Assembly (NCBI GenBank): GCA_004194705.1
Contig: SADC01000596.1
Coordinates: 1 to 64,000, forward strand
Direction of reading: 5' to 3'
Source of the DNA: Ditylenchus dipsaci
Taxonomy: Eukaryota > Nematoda > Chromadorea > Rhabditida > Anguinidae
Length of the DNA: 64,000 nt
Below the pieces are notes generated by a model that saw nothing but the letters and a program-made list of their open reading frames with translations, made no database searches and was not told the origin of the DNA. The translations under genes were made by a program, and so were the position numbers. Below, piece by piece: positions 22,701 to 32,427 of this stretch. The first letter of the stretch is position 1. Every line of letters begins with the position of its first letter.

Positions 22701-25700
22701 AGGCAGTCTTTTTGCCGGAGAAGCCAGCAGATTTGCCAATGGAGCAGGTGCCTTTGCCGGAGGAGCCAGTGAATATTGCTAGCGATCCAGTGGTTGAGTT
22801 GGAAAACGGTAAACACCACCACAGAAGTAATGGTAGCAAGAAGAAGAAAAAGAGGGAGCATAGAAAGAGAGAAGAAATCATGGAGGAAGTATTGCCGGTG
22901 ACTAGAAGGGAGGAAGAGAAACCGACCCAGAGTCTTAAGATTCCTAAATTAAAGATCAAGATGATGCATAAAGAGGGTGCTTCAACTTCATCGTCCTCAG
23001 AAGGTGAGCGATTTCTGTTTCTAGTAAATTTGCTGAATTCGAAAAAAAATCACTATATTTAAAAAGTTGCTTTTATCGCAGGTAAACCACAGAGATCTGG
23101 AAACACTTAGAATCTAGAAAAAATCGCGTTTCACGAAATTACAGTCAACCTTCGATTTAATAACCCTCTCTCTCTCTGTGAACTCGATTTGGTATGGGAT
23201 TCCGATAAATATAAGTAACTGTATTTACGATTTAACGGCCTGGATTGAATATCACTCTAATGTTGGTTTCAATGGGGGCGGTTAACTAGTGAGTTGACTG
23301 TGTACCGAAAAATTTGTCGAGAAAAGTCAATGTCTCCCGTAAAATAAGGCGAATTTCTCGCAGCACCTTGCCACGGCTCTACCCCGTGAGCGCCCAAATT
23401 GTTTGCGCCAAAAATCGTTATAGCAAAAACCGTTACATTTTTAATTAATTAGCTTGCTACATATGGTTTTTCTAAGTAATTTCGTGAATATTCTCATTTC
23501 CAAGTTAATACTCAAATTGATCCCAGAGAGACGGGCTACATTTCGAGCATAAGGTTGTTAATGACCATATTTGCAAAATTTGGTAAAAGCTCCAAAATTT
23601 CCGGAATTCTGGACTTTTTTGAGAACTTTTGGAATTTTTAGTCAATTTTGCAGATGTGGTCATTTACAACTTTATGCTCAAATGTAGCCGGTCTCTCTGG
23701 CCTCAATTTGAGTATTAACTTGTAAATGACAATATCCACGAAACTACTTAGAAAAACTATATATAGCAAGTTAATTAATTAAAAATGTAACGGTTTTGAC
23801 CTTAACGATTTTTGGCGCAAACAATTTGAGCGCTAACGGGGTAGAGCCCTTGCAACAGACAATTTACTGAATAATAAAAATTTCTTGTAGTTTTGAGACA
23901 AATGAGACTTGATAAAAAACAAGAAAAGGCCAATGAAAAATTTACGAGTTTTTTTATAAAACATTTCTGAAAAACTCCAGAATTTTTATCAAAATCTATT
24001 GGAGAACCATTTTTTTCGCATTTTCAGCATTTTTTGTTGTTTTGACTTATATTTATTATTTTCAGTCCTCCCTATAAATAACAACCACCATCATCAGCGC
24101 CAATCAACTTCTTCTAGCACTCAAGACTCAAACTTGACCCTGAAAATCCGTCCACTCAAACCACCTTCTTCCAAATCTCCCAAAAAAGTTTCGCCCAAAA
24201 ACCATGCCTTGTCAGAAAACAGACCAATGGCTCAGAATCCCTACACCAACTCTTTGACTTCAGCCTTCCAGATGGAGGTCAACCCATTGTGTGCTCCCTG
24301 CTCAACGGCAATCATGCCCTGTTTGGACTGCCGGCAGCTCAGATGAAGCAGAATTGCGGGAGCATCAGGGCAGAAGCACCTCACAGTCCTGCGTTTGGTG
24401 GTCTATCTACAGGCCTGAATGCAAGCAGAGAAAGGGTCCAGTTCTCTCCTTGTGATGGTAACATATTTTGATTCTTTGAATAAAAAGCCAAAATTTTTTA
24501 TACTAAAATTTTGTATCAAAAAGTTACTTTTGGTGATCTGGCGTCAGAATAATGTTATTTTTTTTAGAAGTCGTATAATGATAAAAAGGTCCTTTTTTAT
24601 CAAAATTCACCAAATTTAGCCAGTTTTTGGCGTTACTCTATTTTACACCTGCCCCGCCCAAAATAGCTACTCGATTTTACCCAAAGTACAAAAAATGGCA
24701 ATATTGACCTTTTAAAGGTATTACTTTAAACTTGGTACGCCCTGCTGTTTTTTTTTTAAATGCCTTGGTCCCTCCTGTCCCTCCCTAATAATGTGATTAT
24801 GGTGTTCAGGGTGATTATTAAAAAGCAGATTTTGTCATTTTTTTAAAGTTCTGAAAAAGGCTTTGGTCGGTTGATGTCTCACCATGTTATATACTAAAAT
24901 GGAGCTATAATGCTTAGCTTCATTTTAGTATATAACATGGTAAAAGGTCAACCAACCAAAGCCTTTTTTCACAAAAAACGCCATTTAAAAAAGGATGGTA
25001 TTTTTTTCTCACCGCAAAACACTTGAAAATCACCGCAAATTATTTTTTTCTCACCGCAATTTGATCTTCCCGCAAAATACTTTTTTCTCACCGCAAAATA
25101 CTTTTTTCTCACCGCAAAATACTTTTTCTCACCGCAAAATACTTTTTTCTCTCCGCAAAATACTTTTTTCCCCCGCAAACCTAATTTCTGTCTAAGACCA
25201 ACCAAATTTTGCATAATTTTGCAAGAATTTGAATTTTTCAGTCAGGAAACAACTTGGATCCCTCAGAATCCCACCCCAGAATGGCCAGAAGCCCTGAAAG
25301 TTGCTTTTTTCGGGGTTTACTAAAGGGGGGGGGGTAAACTTTTTGCGAAAATTCGTTTGAGCGGAACAGATTTCGGGTCCGATCGGCTCAATCGCTGAAA
25401 TTATAGGTTTATAGTGGTTTCGAGTGGTTCAGGGTGGAGTTGTGGGCGATTGAGCCGATCGGACCCGAAATCTGATCCGCTCAATCGAATTTTCGCAAAA
25501 AGTTTACCCCCCCTTTAGTGAACCCGAAAAAAGCAACTTTCAGGGGCTTCTGGCCATTCTGGGGTGGGATTCTGAGGGATCCAGTTGTTTCCTGACTGAA
25601 AAATTCAAATTCTTGCAAAATTATGCAAAATTTGGTTGGTCTTAGACAGAAATTAGGTTTGCGGGGGAAAAAAGTATTTTGCGGTGAGAAAAAAGTATTT

Positions 25701-26051
25701 TGCGGTGAGAAAAAAGTATTTTGCGGGAAGATCAAATTGCGGTGAGAAAAAAATAATTTGCGGTGCATTCGCAGTGTATTTGCGGTGAGAAAAAAATATT
25801 ATCCTTTAAAAAATGACAAAATCTTTTTTCAGGGCTTTTCTCTGCTCGTCCAAAAAATAGCTACTCTGTTTTACCTTATAAATCAAGAATTTAAAAATTT
25901 GAAGTAAAATTCAAATTACATTCTTGTATTTACTAGGACTTAACTGCCCACTTCAAAAACACAAATCTCATTAACCAAATTTTTTGCAGACGATCCAGAA
26001 GATGATCGGCTCAGATCTCAAACAAGCCAGTTGCTAACTAAGCTTATGTAA
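10759..26051 (+). CDS. BICRA: BICRA/GLTSCR1-like ncBAF chromatin-remodelling subunit
   Basis: Homologue of BICRA/BICRAL, the subunit that defines the non-canonical BAF (GBAF) SWI/SNF complex in the nucleus. Exons assigned from frame and splice signals: 10759-10853, 12848-13164, 13981-14447, 14919-15319, 15373-15445, 16112-16713, 16825-16951, 17004-17151, 20124-20218, 20271-20376, 20576-21505, 22185-23003, 24066-24457, 25990-26051. Together they give about 1,540 codons, close to human BICRA. The diagnostic GLTSCR1 domain is split over three exons: KPFTSKSDCIQRVLPFAF (17.08 kb), then ERRNELETKMRSILFRDAL and CEYERRTLTKEKELAVNDP (20.1-20.4 kb). The N-terminal half is Gln/Pro/Ser-rich, as in the family, and the C-terminal half is Lys/Glu-rich with NGLKLRIS, like the vertebrate GLKLKIK motif. 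At least seven single-base frame breaks occur, in exons at 13.0, 14.1, 15.1, 16.5, 20.6-21.0, 21.1-21.4 and 24.25 kb, although coding quality continues on both sides. I judge these assembly indels more likely than a pseudogene. The N-terminal start is the least certain part. Confidence 0.75.
11440..11640 (+). promoter_or_regulatory. GC-box-rich block in BICRA intron 1
   Basis: This unusually GC-rich stretch inside intron 1 has CCCCCATTTCAGCTCCTCCC, GGGGGCGGACC and CGCCCACCCC, followed by a short CA run. It could be an internal promoter or enhancer, or a remnant exon. No coding frame is convincing. Confidence 0.25.
11836..12360. repeat. Second copy of GGGAACGCTC-ended foldback, with nested repeat
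   Basis: TTCGGGAACGCTCGTGTGACC near 11848 pairs with GTAACACGAGTATTCCTGG near 12331. The same family is at 265-1230. A CCTTGGTCCCCCCTGTAG terminus lies inside at ~11983, and CCACAGGAGGGG near 12204 suggests a nested CCTTGG-family element. Located in BICRA intron 1. Confidence 0.55.
13571..13639 (+). tRNA. tRNA-Glu (TTC)
   Basis: D arm TGGTCTAACGGTTAGGA, anticodon arm GCTGG-CTTTCAC-CCAGC with anticodon TTC, and T arm around GGGTTCGATTCC identify eukaryotic tRNA-Glu. The acceptor strand reads TCCATG against CATGGGA, and the T-stem 3' strand reads CCGG instead of CCCGG. Each lacks one C from an expected CCC run, which looks like homopolymer under-calling. Lies in BICRA intron 2, same strand. 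Confidence 0.9.
15881..15949 (-). tRNA. tRNA-Glu (TTC), second copy
   Basis: Nearly identical to 13571-13639 but on the opposite strand, in BICRA intron 5. The acceptor TCCCATG pairs fully with CATGGGA. The anticodon loop reads CTTTCA, one C short, and the T stem is again CCGG instead of CCCGG. The sequence is otherwise intact, so functional loss is doubtful and base-calling error is more likely. Confidence 0.88.
17205..17500. repeat. Foldback pair of tRNA-like sequences
   Basis: The left unit (from GGCCTCCATGGC, near 17216) runs to GGTTCGATCCCACGTGGTGGC, near 17265. The mirror unit runs from GCCACCACGTGGGATCGAACC near 17403 to TTACGCACTGCGCCATGG near 17460. Each has an A-box-like TGGCGCAGTGCGTAAG and a B box separated by ~30 nt. 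The same structure is at 61870-62235. No clean cloverleaf forms, so this is a tRNA-derived element. Confidence 0.65.
18206..19408. mobile_element. C/G-tract foldback element, copy 1
   Basis: Inverted ends GGCGCTACTGGCTTATA and TATAAGCCAGTAGCGTC are flanked by exact 8-bp duplications GTTTTATC (18198-18205 and 19409-19416). Poly-C tracts in the left arm and poly-G tracts in the right arm follow each CTACTGGCTTATA. The centre carries the shared hairpin core (GTGCGCATCTCAACTC / GTTAGAGATGCGCGC). Copy 2 is at 50960-51930. The 8-bp duplication suggests a hAT-mobilised MITE. Confidence 0.85.
18992..19232. mobile_element. TA-flanked MITE nested in the C/G-tract element
   Basis: Inverted ends CCGTATTTATTCTAATAG / CTATTAGAATAAATACGG are flanked by TA. 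The other copy of the host element has the uninterrupted site CAGCCCATAATCCC at ~51740, so the insertion and its TA duplication are directly demonstrated. The arms are long and the element is nearly a perfect hairpin. Confidence 0.9.
19786..20045. mobile_element. TA-flanked MITE, CCGTATTTACTG ends
   Basis: CCGTATTTACTGTATTAA and TTAATACAGTAAATACGG are inverted ends flanked by TA. It belongs to the same CCGTAT-ended group as 18992-19232, 26313-26423, 35552-35709 and 52783-53020. It sits about 80 bp upstream of the BICRA exon at 20124. Confidence 0.8.
21542..22085. mobile_element. TAGGGTTGT-ended element in BICRA intron 11
   Basis: TAGGGTTGTTGAGACGG and CTTGACAACCCTA are inverted ends like those at 3142 and 30014, but no matching 8-bp flanks are visible (GACATAGG versus TGAGACTT). 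It occupies most of the intron between exons ending at 21505 and starting at 22185. Confidence 0.55.
23385..23860. repeat. Palindrome in BICRA intron 12, arms about 210 bp
   Basis: Left-arm landmarks GGCTCTACCCCGTGAGCGC, CCGTTACATTTTTAATTAAT and CCAGAGAGACGGGCTAC are mirrored by GTAGCCGGTCTCTCTGG, AATTAAAAATGTAACGG and GCGCTAACGGGGTAGAGCC. The centre is near 23625. Transcribed as intron it would form a long hairpin. Confidence 0.75.
24885..24945. repeat. Small perfect hairpin ATATACTAAAATG
   Basis: CCATGTTATATACTAAAATG is mirrored by CATTTTAGTATATAACATGG around a ~15 bp loop, and it is flanked by inverted GGCTTTGGT(C/T)(G/T)GTTGA. It sits just outside the larger palindrome at 24985-25805. 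Confidence 0.7.
24985..25805. repeat. ~0.8 kb palindrome with CTCACCGCAAAATAC array arms
   Basis: Each arm begins with a tandem array of the ~21 bp unit TTTTTTCTCACCGCAAAATAC (five copies left, three right). The arms continue with matched unique sequence (CAGGAAACAACTTGGATCCC left, GGGATCCAGTTGTTTCCTG right). The centre near 25410 is itself palindromic (GGGTCCGATCGGCTCAATC / GATTGAGCCGATCGGACCC). It lies in the last BICRA intron. Confidence 0.85.
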
Positions 26052-26312
26052 TGCTGGTAACCATGTCAAACTTGAATCTTAAAAACTAAAATGTGGTAAT
26101 ATATCTCTAAATTTATTTTTTTCCAATTTATTTTGTTTATTCACTTCTGTCAAAAAATCAAAAAGTAGTACTACTATTGATACTGTATTTGTCGCCATAC
26201 GGCTTGCCCATATACTAGGCCTTGTTCTATCTGTTAAAATCATGAAAAAAATCTTTGTCATGCGAAAATGCAAAATTTTCAAAATTTGGATAAATTCAGA
26301 AAGACAAATATA

Positions 26313-26423
26313 CCGTAGATTTTTCGTGAATTATCCACCCCGGAATTCTACAAAATGTTGGTCAAAAACACAATGCCAAGAATCTTGAACAAGGCAGGTG
26401 GGTAATTGTTAGAGAATATACGG
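26313..26423. mobile_element. Short CCGTAGAT/ATATACGG MITE
   Basis: A TA-flanked element with CCGTA...TACGG ends. Its interior includes TTATCCACCCC and GGGTGGGTAATTG-like mirrored sequence. Same group as 19786-20045. Confidence 0.6.
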
Positions 26424-28186
26424 TAATACGGGTGTTTGGGAAATTTTCAGTCATTTTCAAATTCGCGCTTTTTCAAACAATTGCAAAAAATAGTCAGATC
26501 GGATTTAAAAAACAGGCTGGTCCAAGATATTCCCTGGTTTTGAAACGGTAATAGCTTTTTTCCTTGAGCGATTTTCTTTCAATGTTTCCGCCAATCGATT
26601 TTTTTCGCCGACAATACTTTTTCGCTACATAATGAGAAAAACACGATTTTCGCTTGGGTTAGAGACTGTAGATGGCTTGTGCAGATGGCCCGAACCACAA
26701 GGGTGACCTTAAACTTTAAGCTAATTTCGTGGGTGACTAAGCTAATAGACCAAGCAATTTCAAGATTTTTCAGGGTTTGAAAAATAATCCCCCTCCCAGA
26801 AGGATTAACAGAGCATATACGGTATGGCCTTTTCAAAACTGGGGTATTTCTCGGACCTCCCTGGAATTGCATTTTAGCTTGATAATTTTTTTGAAATTGC
26901 TCATGTGTCTCTCAAAATTTTCAGATATTCTCTACTCAATTTCTATTCTTGGCCATTTTTGTCTTTTTTTATCATACAAACTTACTATTAATGCGCATTT
27001 ATTGTTGATTTGTTGATCATTAAGCTTAGTGCTAGTTGTCTAATGATTCATATTAAAGTTGCTAAATGTCTTAAAGTTTTTTTAACAACCCAACTCTGTG
27101 GCCTCTCTACTTGTTGTACTTCATTTATTTAGGATATACTATAAAGTATCTACTGCTGCTATTAATACTGTTTTCATTACCTAAATACAAAATCTGGTAT
27201 TTTTCTTTGTATAAGATACATACAATTATTTACTAACTTTTTGGCCGAGTAAGCAGAAGATTTCTGGGAATTCTAATTGATTTACAGAATTCGAAAAATT
27301 TGGGCTCATCATTGAGATCGACCGAATTTCAGTACAGTCGAACCTCGATAAGCCGACACCTTGTCGACACCTGATTTGCCAGGTAGAGCCAGAGCAGGAG
27401 CCAAAAATTTTGTGGCATGAGGCAACAGCCAGAGCAGAAGCTAAAATTTACGGTAGCACATCACTGGTACCTATATACTAAATCAAAAACTCTTTGTTTT
27501 CGGTCATATTACGGTTAGCGAAAATGGTCTTGCAATTCGCTAGGAGAGATCTGGTAAAAACGAGACTTGGCCAAAACACAATTTGACAAAACTAGACTTG
27601 GCAAACTGAGTTTTTGGCAGAAAAACTTTCGGAAGTCGATATTTGTGGCCAAACAAAGTAGCTGAGCAGATTCTGGGCATGGTTTGTCAGCCAAATCGTT
27701 GTGAAAAATGCTTTCAACCATATTTCAACTAGGCAATATAGTGTACTCGTGCCATTAATAGCTCAGTTTAGCTCGCCATATATTGGAGCACTTGAGCCTA
27801 ATTATCGTTACATAAAAAACATGAATTTGCTAATTTTTGTTTTTGCTTAATATCTCCTAGTCATAATTCTGTCTGAAAATACAGATTCTTGACGATTCGA
27901 AAAATAATTTGAAAAAATAAAAAATAATGCTCTATTTGAAAGCTCTCTAATTTTTCTACAAAATTACACGTTGATCGTTATTTAAGAAATATACAGGGCT
28001 GAGAAAAAGATAGTTGATTTTGATCAGAAATCGACATTTTGGCATATTGGTAGTCATTACTTTCCCAGAATAATTGAAAATATAAGTCTGACTACCCAAT
28101 AGTATCCGAGAATCAGTACTTACAAACAGTTATTGAAAAATCACGACACACCAAAAAAGTTGAATCCTTCACAATCATAATTCAGG
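26424..28186. other. No gene; repeat fragments only
   Basis: Half of a CCGTATA-ended MITE lies near 26765-26825 (AACAGAGCATATACGG). A fragment CAGTCGAACCTCGATAAGCC starts at 27346. The rest is AT-rich sequence without a convincing frame or repeat unit. Confidence 0.5.
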
Positions 28187-28300
28187 GGCCGGCACACTTT
28201 TGATCAACCGCCCTTTTGATCAACACACTTTTGATCAACACCCTTTTGATCAACACCACTTGAGGTCACAGGTTCGAATCCTAATGGTAGCAAACATCAT
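28187..28300 (+). repeat. CTTTTGATCAACAC array plus B-box-like motif, left arm
   Basis: Four copies of CNCNCTTTTGATCAACAC are followed by GGTCACAGGTTCGAATCCTA. The same order occurs inverted at 33455-33590. The B-box-like GGTTCGAATCC suggests a tRNA-derived component. Confidence 0.7.
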
Positions 28301-28394
28301 TTTTCCTTGAACATCCCCTTTCAAGAAATTTTGTCTAGTTGCCGAATAACAGTCAGTCATAAACTAAAAGAAGCCTTTAAGGATCATGCCCACG

Positions 28395-28910
28395 CTAATA
28401 AGAGGTGGTGCCCGGAATTCAAAAAAATTTTCTTATCATTGAACTTGTGCACGGATTTTTCAAATTGGTTTCTAACAAAACAAGGCCTCGAATTTTATTT
28501 TAGGTATAGTTTTGATGGAAACCAAGTTGAAAAATCGGCACAGAAGATTTATGATTCGTTAAAAAATTTGAATTGGCGGGCACCACCTCTTATTAGCGTG
28601 GGGCCCACGCTATTAAGGTGTGGGATAATAAGCGTGGGGCACACGCCGCGGGCATGCCCCTTTAAAGGGCCTGACCTCTTCCTCCTCGGTGGTGCCCCGC
28701 CAATTCAAAAATTTTTCCTTGATCATTGGACTTCTGTACGGATTTTTCCGCCACGTTTCTAACAAAACTAGGCCTGAAATCAAATTTTAGGCTTAGTTTT
28801 GTTAGAAACCTAGCGGAAATATCCGTAAAGAAGTCCAATGATCAAGGGAAAATTTTTGAATTGGCGGGGACCACCAAGTAGGAAGAGGTCAGGCCCTTTA
28901 AGGTGTGTAG
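28395..28910. repeat. Two tandem diverged palindromes, TTGAATTGGCGGG(C/G)ACC ends
   Basis: 28395-28600 and 28690-28870 are each hairpins around CTAACAAAAC(A/T)AGGCCT. Both end at AATTGGCGGGCACCAC or its complement. Between them is CGTGGGGCCCACGC-type palindromic DNA. The long frame at 28307-28762 runs through this repeat and is not a gene. Confidence 0.65.
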
Positions 28911-29029
28911 GGGAACCACCTGGTACCTAACCTGAAAATGTATTGTTGTACCTTATCCAGAATAGTGTTCTTTTGGCGTCGTTTTTGATTTATGCTGTCT
29001 TATTGATGTATGCTTTTTTAAGTGCGTTT

Positions 29030-29205
29030 TAAAGGGGCATGCCCGTGCCAGACACGGTGAAATTTGAATTTCCAAAAGGCGGGGACCACTTTAATGCGTG
29101 AGACCAAAAAAATTCAAATTCAAATTGTCATTTGTAATGTATTGGCTGCGGTATATCAGACGTGTGCTACGCAATCCTCACGCTTACTTTATTATCCTGC
29201 TTTTT
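29030..29205 (+). repeat. Inverted copy of the PSMB3 upstream region
   Basis: About 170 bp matches the complement of 32515-32690 almost base for base (CACGGTGAAATTTGAA, AAGGCGGGGACCACTTTAAT, ATTGGCTGCGGTATATCAGA). In the other copy this sequence ends about 90 bp upstream of the PSMB3 start codon. Confidence 0.85.
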
Positions 29206-29232
29206 ACAACCGAGATATTGAAAAGTAACCTA

Positions 29233-29401
29233 CAGTCGACTCCCTCTATAACGAACACCGTGGGACCGGTCTTAGGCGTTCGTTATGGAGGGAGTTCGTC
29301 ATAGAGGGAGTCTTTTGTAGGGGCCTTTTTTAGGGCAATTCCAACCAAACTAAAAAACATCGTTCCTTATAGAGAGAGTATGTTATAGAGGGAGTCGACT
29401 G
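29233..29401. mobile_element. TA-flanked MITE, CAGTCGACTCCCTCTATAAC ends
   Basis: CAGTCGACTCCCTCTATAAC and GTTATAGAGGGAGTCGACTG are inverted ends flanked by TA. The element is a 169 bp near-hairpin of GAGGGAGT repeats. It is related by its ends to 56098-56516 and 57003-57426. Confidence 0.85.
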
Positions 29402-29508
29402 TATCCGACATTATTACGCTTCGAATGTATTTATTTGCTTCTATCTAATGTTAGAAGTAGGGATTCATGCGAGAAACCGAGTGACAAAGTTTTTTATTTT
29501 TTTCAGTT

Positions 29509-29662
29509 CGAAGTGAAACTGCAGTGGAACCAAGAAAATTTATATGAGCTGATCAAAAAAGCGAGAGCCAGAGAGAAGTCCACGCCAAAAACGATAAACC
29601 GAAATGTTCGCAACTTTTCTGCTCGGCCTCAAAAACTTCTTCAAACTACTACTTCTCAGTAA
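29509..29662 (+). CDS. Unrecognised candidate 3' exon
   Basis: After a good acceptor (TTTTTTTCAG) a 50-codon frame reads FEVKLQWNQENLYELIKKAR... and ends at TAA 29660-29662. It is Lys/Arg/Asn-rich with no family I recognise, and no partner exon could be found upstream. The duplicated PSMB3-like upstream sequence (29030-29205) precedes it in the matching orientation, so a transcript is conceivable. It may equally be chance. Confidence 0.25.
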
Positions 29663-29689
29663 GAAAGAACTCGAAGTCGTACATAGTAC

Positions 29690-29880
29690 AGTCAAACCTG
29701 GATATAAGAGCACTCCGATATAAGAGCACCCTGGCTATAAGAGCACCTTGGTTTGTCGTCGAGGGGAGCTTTTATGTTAAAAGTCACTCTCAATATAAGA
29801 GTACCTCTGATACAAGAGCATCTTTGATCGATCCCGATTGGTGCTCTTTCCAGGTTCTATACAAGTTCGACTGCATCATA
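29690..29880. repeat. CAGTCAAACCTGGATATAAGAGC-type repeat
   Basis: ACAGTCAAACCTGGATATAAG starts the element. Inside are several TATAAGAGCACC repeats. AGTTCGACTGCAT closes it imperfectly. It resembles the TA-flanked CAGTCGAACCTGGATAACC family at 57.0 kb. Confidence 0.55.
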
Positions 29881-30013
29881 TTTCCTCTGATAAACACCCT
29901 CCCCAAAATCCTGTCTTTTTTCATTTATTTTTTGTGTTTTTAGCACTTTTTGGGATTTTGATACCTTAGCATGCTACGTATGAAAATTTAGCTCAGTTCT
30001 TAAGCTAGATTTG

Positions 30014-31132
30014 TAGGGTTGTCGGTTCGGGTACCCGTTTTCGGGTAATTCGAACCGAAACCCGGTTTTTCCGGGTTTCGGGTATCGGTTCGGTCCGGAT
30101 ACCCGAAAATTTCGGGTTTCGGGTATCGGTTCGGTCCGGGTACCCGAAAATTTCGGGTTTCGGGTATCGGTTCGGTCCGGGTACCCGAAAATTTCGGGTT
30201 TCGGGTATCGGTTCGGGTATCCGAAAGTCGGAGACACGATTTCAAACAGTGGGATCAAAGATTTACAAGAATTTGTTTGCTTGTGTCAGCCTGGGCCCGT
30301 ATTAATAATCGATTTACCCTTACATCAAGTGTGAGTGTGATTTTAGTGTGATTGGGAGGTTCACTGTGATTTTCTGGTGTGAGTGTGAGGTGTGACTGTG
30401 ATTTTTGAAAACACTGATCTCACTTCACAATCGGCGAGAAAAATTGCAGTGTACCTATTTTGTAGTTTTTTTTAATGAAAAGTCAAATCTTTAAATTACT
30501 TTGAAGAAATCGTGTTCTGTTATAATTTAACAACAAGATATACTAGCTTCAAGCAAAGGTGTAATTTTTTTTAAAAACTTACTTTTGGGCTTTTAAGTAT
30601 GAAGTACGAGTGAAAACACAAAGGACGAGAAAAAAATGAGGACGAAGACGAGCACGAGTCAATTTTAGCTTCGTACTGCGAGGACGAAGACGAGTTCGAG
30701 CAAAAAGAAAGAGAAGTACTACGAGTACGAGCGATTTGAAAAAATTGGTACAAGGACGAGTACGAAGTACGGTCCCGAAAATTTTTGATACTAAGTACAA
30801 GGACGAGGACGAGAAATTCGAAAATCCCTACACTGGAAACCATAATCTCAGGGCTACATTATGGTGTTAAAACTTTTTGAAAAAGGTGAACATTTTCAAT
30901 CTAATTACGCAAAAGAAACATTTGCGCCAAAAAAAGTATTGTCCTTCCAGATATCGTTTGTAAGAATGTTAAAAAGTGAGGTAACCGACTTCATAGTTGA
31001 CAGCGTGTATGCAGGAAGCCTTTTTCTGAAAATTCGATTTTTTCGGATATCGGTTCGGGTACCCGAAAATTTCGGTTCCGGTTCGGTTCCTCGGTTCGGG
31101 TACCCGGAAATTCCGGGTACCCGACAACCCTA
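30014..31132. mobile_element. hAT-type element filled with CGGGTACCCG repeats
   Basis: Ends TAGGGTTGTCGGTTCGGGTA and TACCCGACAACCCTA are flanked by the exact 8-mer TAGATTTG (30006-30013 and 31133-31140), a hAT-sized duplication. The left part is four tandem copies of a ~46 bp unit (GGGTTTCGGGTATCGGTTCG...). The middle holds TGTGAGTG-type and GACGAGTACGA-type simple repeats. The right end repeats the CGGTTCGGGTACCCG motif in inverse. No transposase frame is present. Confidence 0.85.
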
Positions 31133-31679
31133 TAGATTTGGTATCTGACATGCCTTGGTGTCAATACCTAAAGGTGAGTCGAAAATACTACAAATAAACA
31201 TAGAAAATAACGGTTTTTGGGGAGGACGTTTATAAAAGGATGTACGGTATAATGTGTTGAATACTGTTGTATTTCTCCTGTCCGACCATCGAACACCTCC
31301 GCACATCTCAACTTACATATCAAAAAAGACAGCAGGACTTTTGTCTGTGACAGGTGACATAGTGTCTTTGATAACCCCTGAACTCGTTCTAAATCATTCC
31401 ATAAATGCTTTATTTTAGAATTTGATAGCGGTTGGTATCCGGCTATCCGTTTTTGTCTTATTGGCTAACTTATTGGCAGCTTTACTCGTGCTGTGTCTAG
31501 CATACCCACGCAATGGGTAGCACTATCGAAATTTAAATTACGATGATTGATTTTTTCGAGCGCACCCAAACTACGACAATTTGCAGATCGGGAAGTTACA
31601 AAGGGAGCAAGCGACAACTTTATTCCACTAATCAGATAATAACAACAGAAAATTTCAAACGCATTGTCTCCATAGTGTT

Positions 31680-32427
31680 TTAATCCTGTCGAGTCTTGAT
31701 TGTCTTCGCGTTGACTTTGTCCTTGGTGATTGTGTAGATGACCGCACCCCAACCGGAACATATGTTGCGATCCAAAGCCGAGAGAAGAACCTGAGAAGTG
31801 GCTTCGAACAGCTCATCCGGATTCATCCCCTTACGCCAGAAAGCTAAAATAAATGAAATGCTTCTACATGTCTCGAAAAAAATACCTTCAGCAACCGCGA
31901 GACAAGATTCGGCAGCAGTACCCGTCGCAAGGAAGTCCTCTGGGCGAGATTCGCAACCAATCGAGTCCATAGAAGAGATGAATGGCTTGTTCGTGACGGG
32001 ATCCAGACCAGCGATCAATGGCTCGACGAAGAAAGAACCAAAACGACGGCCATAGAGCAAATTGGAAAGCAATGTAGAGACCACCTGGAAACAGTCGAGT
32101 TTAGATGAATGAACACTACAAATGACCTGAGGCTTGATTCTGCGATTCTCATTCAACTCATAGAGGCTTTTCTGCACAATGACTTTGTCGAGGACAGTTT
32201 TCGCATCAGAGTGGAAACCAGTCAGGCCAAGATAGATCTTGTCATCGATTTTATGCACCTTAGTGAGGCGAAAGTCATACACGGAAGTATAAAAATTATC
32301 TAACCTTCTTCACATTGGTCGCAACCGTAAGCATTTGTTCACCGAGTCGAAGATCACTTCCAATGCAAACACATTCCTGTCCTGTCATGGCCACAAGTGT
32401 CCCACCGTTGTACGACATAATAGACAT
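31680..32427 (-). CDS. PSMB3: Proteasome subunit beta type-3
   Basis: 20S proteasome core subunit beta-3 (C. elegans counterpart pbs-3), a non-catalytic member of the beta ring in cytosol and nucleus. Four exons: 32305-32427, 32127-32258, 31886-32084 and 31680-31843. The introns are 46, 42 and 42 bp, all GT-AG. They join without frame problems into 205 codons plus TAA, the same length as human PSMB3. Landmarks are the N-terminal MSIMSYNGG (unprocessed, with no catalytic Thr after a propeptide), KIYLGLTG, LYELNENRRIKP, LLYGRRFG, EPLIAGLDP and the C-terminal KTRQD. A TTTTTTAG acceptor about 35 nt upstream of the ATG fits spliced-leader addition. AATAAA (complement at 31619-31624) lies ~55 nt past the stop. 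It is the one fully intact multi-exon gene in the window. Confidence 0.97.

Noticed and set aside
22375..22959. 194-codon frame on the minus strand opposite BICRA exon 12
   Set aside because: Ser/Leu/Phe-rich mirror of the Lys/Glu/Ser-rich coding strand; the plus strand has matching splice phases on both sides.
24969..25214. Regular ~21 bp CTCACCGCAAAATAC array considered as a CRISPR array
   Set aside because: Units are directly abutting without unique spacers, inverted on the other arm of a palindrome, and the genome is eukaryotic.
28307..28762. 151-codon frame that looks gene-like (CTDFSNWFLTKQ)
   Set aside because: It runs through two tandem palindromes whose arms encode it in both directions; no homologous protein signal.
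30900..31160. 95-codon frame with VLKLFEKGEHFQSNYAKETF
   Set aside because: Lies wholly within the hAT-type element 30014-31132 and runs into its terminal repeat; no family signal.
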